Below the pieces are notes generated by a model. It was not told where the DNA came from. It worked only from the letters and a program-made list of their open reading frames with translations, and did no database searches. Source: Liolophura sinensis (lineage: Eukaryota > Mollusca > Polyplacophora > Chitonida > Chitonidae). From it: a stretch of DNA of 60,000 nucleotides. The position numbers and the translations under genes are program-made. Of this stretch, positions 1 through 10,971 are shown piece after piece. The stretch lies in NCBI RefSeq assembly GCF_032854445.1, contig NW_027017953.1, positions 934,501 to 994,500 on the forward strand. The letters run 5' to 3'. Numbering within the stretch: position 1 is the first letter of the stretch; every line of letters begins with the position of its first letter.

Positions 1-876
1 GCATCACTGATGTGGCCACAGCAGGTTACTAAATTTCCGGACTGACTGTTGGTGCTTTATGAACAGCCATTTTTACACACCAAGAAGAAAGCTTAGAAGC
101 TTTTTTGGGTACTTTTCGATCATCTTCAGAAAAACAAAACAAGCATTTCATGTATCCTTTAAGTCAGGAAATAACTTCCTGTTAATTTACTTGTAGTTAC
201 AATGACTTGAAGCAAAAGTAGTGATTATTATTTTGATCAAATTTTAAACAGTACAAAAATTTGAACAGATGTGGTGCTGACATTATATTAACTTTGGCAA
301 ATATGGCATTCATAAAATGATTTTAAAGTGTATATTAGCGTGCGGCAAACGTCATGTCAAATTCAGTACAACAAACAAAAAACCCAACCAATGTTGAAAA
401 CAAGAATTATGAGAAGTTATCACAACTACGATTAAAGAATGACTCTCGATCATTACCATGAGGTATAGCTAGGATGTAATTATGACTCTACCAGGGATAT
501 TTGTATTCACTTGATTAGTAGACTTCTTTAAAACAAATACTAGTATGTTATCATTAGCAAATAAAAAAGACAACCCTGAGTGCCAAAAAGAAACACTATT
601 ATAAAAACACACATACTGAAATATAATGAAAAAGATTTCAAACCAAAGAAAAAAGAAGGGGGGTTAAAAGCTGATTTCAAATTTAACATAGCTTCAGCAG
701 GAATGTAATATACATATAAATGTTTGAGTTCAAATTCTGAATGAAAGTGTAACATTTCTTTATAAAAATTTTGTACTCTTAACTCAAGCCCAACACAATT
801 TTCAAAAACTCTCCTCAGGACTAAAATTCCTTCATGTACCTGTAGACTATAGACAGTAGTAAGGTCCATAACTCAC
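1..876 (-). other. Rab3: Rab3 intron, unique AT-rich sequence
   Basis: This stretch lies downstream of the second Rab3 coding exon and should be intronic. It is AT-rich, with no recognisable exon, tandem repeat or mobile element. A 109-codon open frame on the minus strand overlaps it but has no recognisable domain and runs across low-complexity sequence. Confidence 0.6.
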
Positions 877-995
877 CAGTCTTGTACTGCGTTAAATGAC
901 TCTTCATTTGTGACATCATACATAAGAATGAAGCCCATAGCACCGCGGTAATACGCTGTGGTGATTGTTCTGTATCTCTCCTGACCAGCTGTGTC
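877..995 (-). CDS. Rab3: Rab3 second coding exon
   Basis: This 119-nt exon begins after a TGTACAG acceptor at codon boundary DTAGQERY (switch II, with the catalytic Gln) and runs to NAVQD plus two bases of a Trp codon. It ends at donor GTGAGT (876 downward). It encodes residues 76-114. The phase-2 end predicts that the next exon starts with G and continues into the STQIK-type stretch of Rab3, which is not present in 1-876. The match to Rab3 ([18 protein letters not shown]) separates it from Rab8, Rab10 and Rab27. Confidence 0.95.
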
Positions 996-3900
996 CTGTA
1001 CAACAACAAGGGAGAAACACTGAAAACATCTCTACACAACACACTCCTCTAACTAAGATGTCAAGAATATCTCTTGTCATCATCACACTGTTTCCTGTGT
1101 TATTCTGGGAACAGAACAGTTCAAATTTTGTGTCATCACCATACATGTTTCATCTATGACAAGGCAGACCTCTTATCACCATTAATGTTTAATCTATCAT
1201 TACAGTAACAGGGCAGTTCTGTCAACACCATACATGTTTCATCTATCAGTCTGGTAACAAGGCAGACCTCTCATCACCATACATGTTTAATCTATCATTC
1301 TGGTAACAAAGCAGTTCTGCCATCACAATTAATGTTTCATTTATCAGTCTGATAACAAGGCAGTTCTGCCATTACCATTAATGATTCATCTATCAGTCTG
1401 ATAACAAGGCAGTTCTGCCATCACCATTAATGTTTCATCTATCAGTCTGGTGACAAGACAGACCTCTCACCATCATTAATGTTTCATCTATCAGTCTGGT
1501 GACAAGACAGATCTCTCACCATCATTAATTTTTCACCTATCATTCTGGTAACAAGGCAGTTCTGCCATCACCATTAATGTTTCACCTATCATTCTGGTAA
1601 CAAGGCAGTTCTGCCATCACCATTAATGTTTCATCTACCAGTCTGATAACAAGGCAGTTCTGCCATCACCATTAATGTTTCATTTATCAGTCTGGTGACA
1701 AGGCAGTTCTGCCATCACCATTAATGTTTCATTTATCAGTCTGGTGATAAGGCAGTTCTGCCATCACCATTAATGTTTCACCTATCATTCTGGTAACAAG
1801 GCAGTTCTGCCATCACCATTAATGTTTCATCTATCAGTCTGATAACAAGGCAGTTCTGTCATCACCATTAATGTTTCATCTATCAGTCTGGTGACAAGGC
1901 AGACCTCTCACCACCATTAATGTTTCACTTATCATTCTGATAACAAGGCAGTTCTGCCATCACCATTAATGTTTCATCTATCAGTCTGGTGACAAGACAG
2001 ACCTCTCACCATCATTAATGTTTCACCTATCATTCTGGTAACAAGGCAGTTCTGCCATCACCATTAATGTTTCATCTATCAGTCTGATAACAACGCAGTT
2101 CTGCCATCACCATTAATGTTTCATCTATCAGTCTGGTGACAAGGCAGACCTCAGCATATTAAAATCAAAATATATATGCCACTATAATAGACGAAACTTG
2201 TAGTAAAATGGAAGACATTTCAACGACAACATGGCTCACTACATGAGAATCCATCCATCTGTAACCAAATAATACATGCAATGACTAAGCAGCACCTGAC
2301 AATATTCATTTCGAATCCCAAAGCTCAGAAACAATGCACATTATCATTACGCAGCTTTCTGGGGGTATAGGCTGATCTTGTCACTTAAATCTAGCTTCTT
2401 CTCATCAACCGGCTTTACTTATCTTCCAATAAATATTCGGTAGTTGAGAGAAATGTAGAGGACTTCATCATCAAGTTACCCCTGTATTTACACACAAGCA
2501 ATTTCCTCCTGTGAGCTAATGTTAGTTTCATCTACATGTATCTCATCCATCTGAGAAACATTTCACATAAACACACCATCCTAGGCATGAAATGCAGGCG
2601 TCATTCTCATGGTTTCTTCAGGTATTAATACATGATGAAGTCTGAATGGCAAAGATATTTTTGAGAAACTGAGCAGGCTGGAGCTTAGTATATATAAAGG
2701 CAATGCATACAAATCCATGTTCAATAATGCAGAGGGAAGTAATGAACTGTAAACAGGCGTGGGAGATGGATTGAAGGTTTATTTATAATTCTGGGAATCC
2801 AGACGGAGCCTGAGTGTAGGGTAAGTCGCAGCCCTCCTGCCGCCATGGTGAGAGCCTGCAGTCTGTACCCAGGGAAGGCCATAGACAAGCCCACCATACA
2901 GCTCTGTATTGATTTTACTCTCTCCACTCCAGTGTACATAAGGAATTATCAATGGTGCTGCTGGATTGGTCTGCTTGGCCATAGCTGCTATATACAAGTT
3001 TCAATACTACACAAGATGACTACCAGTGGCAGAATCTGTAAGCCCAAGTCCCGATACACAAACTGGCGTACATGTGAGGTACACGGGTCTCCTGACTGGG
3101 CATACATTATATCCCAGACAATGGTGTTACAGCAAACCAGCTCAAGCCTGATTAGATTTACTTGTTTGGCCACTTCTGGTCATCATCTGGCCACATTCCC
3201 ATCACAATTGGCCATCAGTATCTGACCACTTGACCATGCCCACTTACCGAGGAAACAACTGATCATATTACAATGCCATGGTATGGCTTTCTGCTACACC
3301 AAGAGTGGCTATACCACATGAGATATTTCCCCTGGAAAAGATAATCTCAAGATCCACAGGTCAACTGTTTAATCCATACTGTTTAAACCGCATAACCACC
3401 CTGAATATATGTACATGTAATTACATGTACCATCCTTTGATCAGAGGCAGGTTATTACCAAACTTATCGTGATCACAATTTCATTAAGTACATGGACATC
3501 CTCACTGCATTGCTGCTGCTGCTCAGTACTGCTGCTCATTAATGCTGCTCATTAATGCTGCTCAGTACTGCTGATCATCACGTTCAGACTCAGATCAGAA
3601 CTTACTAGTCAGGATCTTATGTCCAGGCTTACTGGACTTACAAGTACAGGGAGCTTAAGTGCCAGAGCCTGGCTGCCAGTCAGGACCTCATGTCAGCACT
3701 TACTGGACATGCAAGTACAGGGAGCTTAAGTATCAGAGCCTGGCTGCCAGTCAGGACCTCAAGTCAGCGCTTACTGGACATGCAAGTACAGGGAGCTTAA
3801 GTGTCAGAGCCTGACTCCCAGTCAGGACCTCAAGTCAGCGCTTACTGGACATACAAGTACAGGGAGCTTAAGTGTCAGAGCCTGGCTGCCAGTCAGGACC

Positions 3901-6900
3901 TCATGTCAGCACTTACTGGACATACAAGTACAGGGAGCTTAAGTATCAAAGCCTGGCTGCCAGTCAAGACCTCAAGTCAGCGCTTACTGGACATGCAAGT
4001 ACAGGGAGCTTAAGTGTCAGAGGCTGGCTGACAGTCAGGACCTCATGTCAGCGCTTACTGGACATACAAGTACAGGGAGCTTAAGTGTCTGAGCCTGGCT
4101 GCCAGTCAGGACCTCATGTCAGCACTTACTGGACATACAAGTACAGGGAGCTTAAGTGTCAGAGCCTGGCTGACAGTCAGGATCTCATGTCAGCGCTTAC
4201 TGGACATGCAAGTACAGGGAGCTTAAGTCTCAGAGCCTGGCTGCCAGTCAAGACCTCAAGTCAGCGCTTACTGGACATGCAAGTACAGGGAGCTTAAGTG
4301 TCAGAGCCTGGCTGACAGTCAGGATCTCATGTCAGCCCTTACTGGACATACAAGCACAGGCCGCTTAAGTATCAGAGCCTGGCTGCCAGTCAGGACCTCA
4401 TGTCAGCGCTTATTGGACTCGCAAGCACAGGCCACTTAAGTGTCAGAGCCTGGCTGCTAGTCAGGACCTCATGTCAGCGCTTACTGGACATGCAAGCACA
4501 GGCCACTTAAGTGTCAGAGCCAGGTAGTGTGGATGGAGCACAGAAAATGTTTAATAACCAGTCTGTAGAGTATGTGTGAGAGGGCAGCAGTCAGGAAGTG
4601 GCTCAAATTAAGCTACTCACAGATTCAGTCTGCTGATATCCACAGCTCCACAATCAATGCACAGGAGACCAGAATAGAAAACGATGTGATTACAAGTGGG
4701 TTAATTCAGCAGCGTGACACCACACACTGTTAACTGGAGTGCAGCCTGGGAACACCTTACTCAAAAGTACAATCTTTGCTGCATTTCATGATAGGGTGTC
4801 AAAAATGTACGCTAAATGTCTTACAAGTTCTATAACTACAATCTGCACAAAAACAGGCCTAACCACTGATATCAAAGATCAATAATTAAAACACATAAAT
4901 ATAGAGAAAAAACACCTATGGCATTGTTTCTGATCAAAGGTATAGGAAGTACACTAGAACTGGTACTGGGAGCTGACATAGCTGAATTCTATAGGAACTA
5001 CTATTGTACTGGTACTGGGCACTGATACAGATCAAAGCTACAGGAAGTGTACTTGTACTGTTACTTGGGACCGATACAGATGAATTCTATAGGAACTACT
5101 ATGGTACTGGTACTGGGCACTGATACAGATCAAAGCTACAGGAAGTGTACTGGTACTGTTACTGGGGACCGATACAGATGAATTCTATAGGAACAACTAT
5201 TGTACTGGTACTGGGCACTGAAACAGATCAAAGCTACAGGAAGTGTACTGGTACTGTTACTGGGGACCGATACAGATGAATTCTATAGGAACTACTATTG
5301 TACTGGTACTGGGCACTGATACAGATCAAAGCTAGAGGAAGTGTACTGGTACTATTACTGGGGACCGATACAGATGAATTCTATAGGAACTACTATTGTA
5401 CTGGTGATGGGCACTGATACAGATCAAAGCTAGAGGAAGTGTACTGGTACTATTACTGGGGACCGATACAGATGAATTCTATAGGAACTACTATTGTACT
5501 AGTGATGGGCACTGATACAGATCAAAGCTACAGGAAGTGTACTGGTACTATTACTGGGGACCAATACAGATGAATTCTATAGGAACTACTATTGTACTGG
5601 TGCTGGGCACTGATACAGATCAAAGCTACAGGAAGTGTACTGGTACCATTACTTGGGACCGATACAGATGAATTCTATAGGAACAACTATTGTACTGGTA
5701 CTGGGCACTGAAACAGATCAAAGCTACAGGAAGTGTACTGGTACTGTTACTGGGGACCGATACAGATGAATTCTATAGGAACTACTATTGTACTGGTACT
5801 GGGCACAGATACAGATCAAAGCTACAGGAAGTGTACTGGTACTGTTACTTGGGACCGATACAGATGAATTCTATAGGAACTACTATTGTACTGGTACTGG
5901 GCACTGATACAGATCAAAGCTAGAGGAAGTGTACTGGTACTATTACTGGGGACCGATACAGATGAATTCTATAGGAACTACTACAGTACTGGTACTGGGC
6001 ACAGATACAGATCAAAGCTACAGGAAGTGTACTGGTACTATTACTGGGGACCGATGCAGATGAATTCTATAGGAACTACTATGGTACTGGTACTGGGCAC
6101 TGATACAGATCAAAGCTAGAGGAAGTGTACTGGTACTATTACTGGGGACCGATACAGATGAATTCTATAGGAACTACTATTGTACTGGTACTGGGCACTG
6201 AAACAGATCAAAGCTACAGGAAGTGTACTGGTACTGTTACTTGGGACCGATACAGATGAATTCTATAGGAACTACTATTGTACTGGTACTGGGCACAGAT
6301 ACAGATCAAAGCTAGAGGAAGTGTACTGGTACTATTACTGGGGACCGATACAGATGAATTCTATAGGAACTACTACAGTACTGGTACTGGGCACAGATAC
6401 AGATCAAAGCTAGAGGAACTACCCAGGTACTGGAAATGGGGAGTGATACAGATCAAGCCTATAAGAACTGTCCTGGTACTTGTACATGAAGCTACAAATG
6501 AAAACTGTGAGTTCTAGGCCTGGTGTACAGTGTATCGGAAATGTCCAGGTTCACAAGTACTCAACTAGAGTCCCTTGAACTCACAGTCCATATCCATGAG
6601 CTTTCAGCAGCATCCCCATTGTGGACATCTCAAAGACCCATCCTGACAATGGTGCAGTCGCCAGAGTTGATCAAGAAAGGATACCCCGGATGCCTTCCCC
6701 AAAGGGATGTTTACAGCAGATTGAACCCAGTGAGGAAAAAGGTCTCTGCAGAAAGTGGATGTCATGGTCGTCTCTGGTATCACACAGACGAGTCACACCC
6801 AATCAGGTTAATTGAAAGGCATGACTACACTCAAGGGACAGGATCTGAAGTCAGCACTTCAGATTATCTACAGAAGGCTAACTCACATTTTGTCCACGGC

Positions 6901-9084
6901 AAGTTCAGCAACGCCCTAGCTTTCCACGCATATTCTACATTGTCCAAAAGACAACACATGACAAAGAAAAACCTTGCGTGCCAAAAATCAGGAGATTTTG
7001 GCACCTGTTACTTAACAACGAAAATTCTCAAGGCATTGGATAAAAAATATTTTTTGCTTGAAATATTCATCAGAAGTACTTTTCTAAATACTGTGTGAAT
7101 GGAAATTATAATTGACCTCTGCCCGATTTGCTTCCATCATAATGCTGGCTGCCATCATACAAGTGAAATATTCTTGTAAACGGCATTAACACCAAATAAA
7201 TAAATAAATCAAATCAATCTTTTTATTTTCTTGTTGTTTTACGCCTTATCGGTGAATGGAAGGAGGGAGCCCTGTACTACATGAACCCAAGCACATATTG
7301 GCGAAAGAATATGCATATAAGAGTGTGCAGAGGTCCCACAAAAACACTGTTGGCCGAGTATTTTCACCACGATGCCATGAAAAATGTTCAAAGAAAGATT
7401 TTATGTAGTTTTTAATGAGGTTATATGAGAGAATTTCCTCCAAAAACTTGATCAGCACAAATCCAGTCAAATTGTCACATAGCTTAAGTAATAACCTTAC
7501 ACCAGCCATGCCTGTGCACATGTTACAGTTCAAATCCAGTAATAAAGTCTCTGAAATTTATCAAGCGGGTTGCATCACAACTTTTTAAAATTTTAGAACC
7601 ATTTTAATACTACAATTTTAATATTTCAGGTAATATTTACTGAAAGGCAATAATTTGAGACATTCTTGATAAATTCATAAAACTGCATGTTTCTAAATGT
7701 ACTTTTTCTATTTTATTTTCCATGAGAAAAAGTCATTGTTTTAAGTTTAACATTCTGAGTTATGTGTTTATTTCTTGCCCAATTAGAGAGGTAGTCAAAT
7801 AAGTATAACCTCCTGGGCTCTGTATTTATTTCTTGCCCAATTTGAGAGGCAGTCACATTGCATTTGGCAACGTTTAAAATGGAGTTGTTTATCTGACAGA
7901 CAAAATAGTAGAAAGGCATAATAAGACCTTTCCTTTAATAGAATACATGCCTTAATTTTTCTCCCTAATCAAATAAACTGCTAAATTTTGCTCAGTATGG
8001 GACTTCTTGTGATTACACTGATCTGACAGTTTCACGACATTAGGCCTATGTGACACAGCTAGATCTTGCCACCGACCAACCAAGGATGCATGTAGGGACA
8101 ACTGCAAACAGCGCCATCCATGATGTCAGATCCACATAGTTTTAGTGTGTTCTGACCTGGTTTTATTTTTAACTGAACATGTAAAACACTGCACGCCACT
8201 GGATGATGAACGGAAGCCAAGACACCATCTCTGTTTGATACATAAGGACCAAGTTCATGGTTAAGAAACCAAGTAACACGTTTGGATTTGCAGTGGCTGG
8301 GTAACGGAAATTGGACCATGTGTAATGCTCTAGCGGCCAATCGCCTCAGAAACATTTGTAATTTGTTTCAGAAAATTTTTCATGTTTTGACAAAAAATAA
8401 TGTCCGTGCCATGCAAGCATTTCATTCCACCCAAAATTGGAATTTTCAAAGAGTTTCCAGGAGTTTTAGTTTTTCCCAGGACTTTGAAACGGAATTTTGT
8501 TTTCCCTGGAAATTCAAGGAGTTTCAAGGACTGTGCCAAGCCTGTGAAGTGTCTGCGGTCAAATGAAGAGCAATCAGGCTGTGCCTCAGAAAGTAAAGAT
8601 TTATTTGAGCCCGGGGAAAATCCAAGATCATCAGCAAGTTGCTGACAGACCTTCCCACGTACGACCAGAGAAGATAAAGTCGAATGTTACCACAATGATA
8701 AAACGTGTCTTTCATACTATTACATGTCCGTAAAACAGCTCCAAGAAGCAAAAGCAGAAGGGACGTCAACTGCCCTAGCATTTCAACATCAGACCACAGA
8801 ATAGAAATAATCAAGGTTTATGAAAGACAGCCATTGAGAAAGTATGAGAAATTACTTACCCATATTTGAAGTTTTACTCTTTTGTCTTGTCTGAAGACAG
8901 TCTTTACTTTGAAGTCTATTCCCACAGTGCTAACAAAGGCAGAGGTGAAGGAATCGTCCGCGTACCGGAATAGAAATGATGTCTTGCCTACACTGCTGTT
9001 CCCGATTATTAACAATTTAAACATATAATCAAAGTTCTGGTCTGCGGCATCCTTCTGCCATTTTGTATCATTTGCTGATGCCAT
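877..9084 (-). CDS. Rab3: Rab3 small GTPase, 5' coding part (2 exons, partial)
   Basis: Rab3 is a Rab-family GTPase that sits on synaptic and secretory vesicles and controls regulated exocytosis through effectors such as RIM and rabphilin. The two exons here encode residues 1-114 of a protein that is usually about 220 residues long. Visible motifs are the P-loop GNSSVGKTS (about residues 28-36), the Rab effector/switch I region FVSTVGIDF (about 50-58) and the switch II motif DTAGQERY (76-83) followed by [13 protein letters not shown]. The sequence is nearly identical to vertebrate Rab3. The prenylated C-terminus and the NKCD and SAK guanine-binding motifs are absent from the window, so the gene continues past the left edge. 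The coding exons are joined at 8860/995 across an intron of about 7.9 kb. Confidence 0.96.
1131..2153. repeat. Minisatellite, ~49-bp unit, ~20 copies
   Basis: Tandem copies of a unit of about 49 bp built around CCATCACCATTAATGTTTCA and TCAGTCTGGTAACAAGGCAG. Copies differ by point changes (GTTCTGCC versus ACCTCTCA variants). The array lies in the Rab3 intron between the two coding exons, starting about 135 bp upstream (in transcript sense) of the small exon. Confidence 0.9.
2154..3510. other. Unique intronic DNA, no gene seen
   Basis: Non-repetitive intron sequence of Rab3. A 126-codon open frame at 2845-3225 (plus) and two shorter antisense frames are present, but they have no recognisable domain, no repeatable motif and no splice context. 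I treat them as chance. Confidence 0.5.
3511..3577. repeat. Short CTGCTC-type repeat
   Basis: A small low-complexity block made of CTGCTG followed by alternating CTGCTCATTAATG and CTGCTCAGTA segments. Confidence 0.7.
3606..4523. repeat. Minisatellite, 71-bp unit, ~13 copies
   Basis: The unit runs CTTACTGGACATGCAAGTAC, AGGGAGCTTAAGTGTCAGAG, CCTGGCTGCCAGTCAGGACC, TCATGTCAGCG (71 bp). Because 71 is not a multiple of three, each frame is open for exactly three units (213 bp), which gives several near-identical 70-codon spurious frames. The last three copies share a variant (GCACAGGCCACTTAAG), suggesting homogenisation at one end. Confidence 0.92.
4950..6490. repeat. Minisatellite, 98-bp unit, ~15 copies
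   Basis: The unit holds GATACAGATCAAAGCTACAG, GAAGTGTACTGGTACTGTTA, CTGGGGACCGATACAGATGA and ATTCTATAGGAACTACTATT. Most units carry one EcoRI site (GAATTC) and one AGATCAAAG motif. Copies are highly similar, with alternating CTACAGG/CTAGAGG variants, which indicates recent amplification. Decayed edge copies lie at both ends. Confidence 0.93.
6541..7098 (+). CDS. Unrecognised open frame of 185 codons
   Basis: This is the longest open frame outside MED26 that is not made of tandem repeats. From the first ATG it would encode a basic protein beginning [14 protein letters not shown] and ending [10 protein letters not shown] see no domain, signal peptide or membrane segment. It lies antisense inside the Rab3 intron, just after the 98-bp array and just before a SINE fragment. 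Both ends are AT-rich and no clear promoter is visible. It may be chance or a remnant of a mobile element. Confidence 0.15.
   Translation: MSRFTSTQLESLELTVHIHELSAASPLWTSQRPILTMVQSPELIKKGYPGCLPQRDVYSRLNPVRKKVSAESGCHGRLWYHTDESHPIRLIERHDYTQGTGSEVSTSDYLQKANSHFVHGKFSNALAFHAYSTLSKRQHMTKKNLACQKSGDFGTCYLTTKILKALDKKYFLLEIFIRSTFLNTV
7125..7211 (+). mobile_element. SINE 3' fragment, decayed
   Basis: The sequence CATAATGCTGGCTGCCATCA, then AAGTGAAATATTCTTG and a degenerate tail ending in AAATAAATAAATAAAT matches the 3' half of the SINE family seen in better condition at 56262-56391 and 49840-50064. The tRNA-like head is missing and the GTACGGCGTAAAACACC block is corrupted. Confidence 0.75.
7212..7252 (-). 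mobile_element. Possible second SINE tail, inverted
   Basis: TTTTTATTTTCTTGTTGTTT followed by TACGCC resembles the reverse complement of the same SINE tail. It lies directly tail to tail with the fragment at 7125-7211. The match is short and imperfect. Confidence 0.35.
7253..8631. other. Unique intronic DNA, no gene seen
   Basis: Rab3 intron. Short open frames here have no recognisable domains. A short internal duplication (TTATTTCTTGCCCAATT at about 7768 and 7827) is the only structure noticed. Confidence 0.5.
8632..8680 (-). mobile_element. SINE internal fragment
   Basis: GTTGCTGACAGACCTTCCCA followed by CGTAC is nearly identical to the middle of the SINE at 49840-50064 and lies in the same orientation (minus). 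Sequence on both sides has diverged, so this is an old fragment. Confidence 0.65.
8860..9084 (-). CDS. Rab3: Rab3 first coding exon
   Basis: This exon encodes 75 residues, from MASANDTKW to VKLQIW, and ends at a consensus donor (TGG then GTAAGTAAT on the minus strand). The start is the ATG at 9084. It directly follows a pyrimidine-rich acceptor ending TTGCAG (9085-9090), so a non-coding leader exon must lie upstream. The two codons before this ATG that would extend the frame belong to the acceptor, not to the protein. Reading past 8860 runs into intron and stops at 8818. The exon carries the P-loop and the switch I threonine in the STVGIDF context, both intact. Confidence 0.96.
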
Positions 9085-10301
9085 CTGCAATGAAAAGAAA
9101 GTGAAAAAACATTAGTTCTACATGACAATCTGACTATTTAAATGTATAACAAATTCAACTGGTAAACATTGACTTGAAACATACCTGTAAAATATACTGG
9201 TACCCCAAACTTTACATTCCTGGTTTGAGTGTGAGGAAATAAATGACTGATTATAATATTAGCTATGTAATGTAAATACGTTTGACATTTTCAGTTACTT
9301 GTACATATATTTTTTCAGGTGCTTCATGACCTGCCAGAAGGTATATAATGGTAACATGTCAGTACTGAAAGGCTGGCCAGAACACACCTGGCTGGATCAG
9401 GACAGCATGGCCCACAAGCAAACAATGTGCAGGCATCTGGCATTCTGATAAACATAGCCATGGAAGAACATAGCACTACCAGATTTTACACTACTGTTGT
9501 TTATGTATTCTATAAAGTCAATTATGTATACATATGGATCAATCATGAAATCCACATATGCCATTCATTCTCTCTTCAAGCCAAGAGCTGACGTTGAATC
9601 CAAGAAGGGAATTCATACCCTGAACTAGTACCATAATTATTGTAACACATTATGAGCGATAACAAAAGCGATATGTATGAAAGCATGTGGATATGTGCTC
9701 CTACAAAATATACAAAGGACCTAACTCACAGTTTTCCCGTCAAACTAGCCTGTGATCTTTATGATATGATCCATCCACAGTAGACTCTCCAATGCTGCCT
9801 TGGTGAAAAGTGTGCGTCAGACAATGGTAGGGGTTGGTAAATGTATCTACTAGGCCAGGTGAATTGCTCAGGTAAGCACAGTTATTGACACTGGCCATCT
9901 AATGGGGTACCACACCTGACAGTTACGCTGATGGACGAGTGTCTGAGCTAGCTACACATGGCAGATAAACAGTCACAGCTGTGTTGTTCTTCCACTCACC
10001 TGCACCCCCCCCCCCACTTCTCTCTTGCAATCATCAACCCACACATGTACTTAAACAGACATTTGTACTAAGATTTCTGCATGGAATACAGTTAGAAATT
10101 TCAATTTGTATCTTCATATGGACAGGTGTTTCCATGGAGCCTATCTTACTCTTCACATTAAGTTATGTGTTTATAACATATAAATCATCTAACACAATGC
10201 CATCTCATCCACAGAATATGGCTTAATTTCCACAGGTGTGTGCTTTCTCCACATTCTCAGCTAGGGCCGATAGTGATAGGGTACAGGATAATTAACATAT
10301 A
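9085..10301. other. Rab3: Rab3 upstream (5' leader intron) DNA, no exon seen
   Basis: The Rab3 coding exon begins at a splice acceptor (polypyrimidine tract ending TTGCAG at 9085-9090), so this region is 5' leader intron. No leader exon is recognisable here. A run of nine or ten C lies near 10,007. Confidence 0.55.
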
Positions 10302-10806
10302 ACAGAGAAAAGGGAAACCTCCATGCATCTGGTATAAGGATTTACACTGATCATTACTGTTGTGAAAAGGGAAACCTCCATGCATCTGATATAAGGATTT
10401 ACACTGATCACTACTGTTGTGAAAAGGGAAACCTCTAAGCATCTGGTATAATGATTTACACTGATCACTACTCTGATGAAAAGGGAAACCTCTAAGCATC
10501 TGGCATAATGATTTACACTGATCACTACTGTGGTGAAAAGGGAAACCTCCACACATCTGGTATAAGGATTTACACTGATCACTACTGTGGTGAAAAGGGA
10601 AACCTCCACACATCTGGTATAAGGATTTACACTGATCACTACTGTGGTGAAAAGGGAAACCTCTAAGCATCTGGTATAATGATTTACACTGATCACTACT
10701 CTGATGAAAAGGGAAACCTCTAAGCATCTGGTATAATGATTTACACTGATCACTACTGTGGTGAAAAGGGAAACCTCTAAGCATCTGGTATAATGATTTA
10801 CATGTA
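10302..10806. repeat. Minisatellite, 57-bp unit, ~9 copies
   Basis: The unit contains AAAAGGGAAACCTCTAAGCA, TCTGGTATAATGATTTACAC and TGATCACTACTGTGGTG. The length is a multiple of three, so two minus-strand frames stay open throughout and produce repetitive 19-residue peptides. These have no protein-like context and I regard them as artefacts. Confidence 0.92.
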
Positions 10807-10971
10807 TATAAATCCATATCATATCTTCTAGATGTTCATAAGTTTGCCTTCTAAGCTTTCGATTAATTTATTTGATAAATTCACCACATTCAAGCATAGG
10901 TTAGTGAGGAACTTACTCACGCGTGATTTTCAGATATGATATAAATGTATGAGACTAGAGGAAGAGCTTTT

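Noticed and set aside
8818-8859. Extension of the Rab3 reading frame past residue 75
   Set aside because: It reads through the GTAAGTAAT donor into intron; the true continuation is the exon at 995-877.
9085-9090. Two extra N-terminal codons before the Rab3 start
   Set aside because: They overlap the splice acceptor (TTGCAG); the conserved MASAN start at 9084 is used.
10257-10817. 186- and 176-codon minus-strand frames with 19-residue repeats
   Set aside because: Two overlapping frames are open at once because the unit is 57 bp; there is no sign of coding selection.
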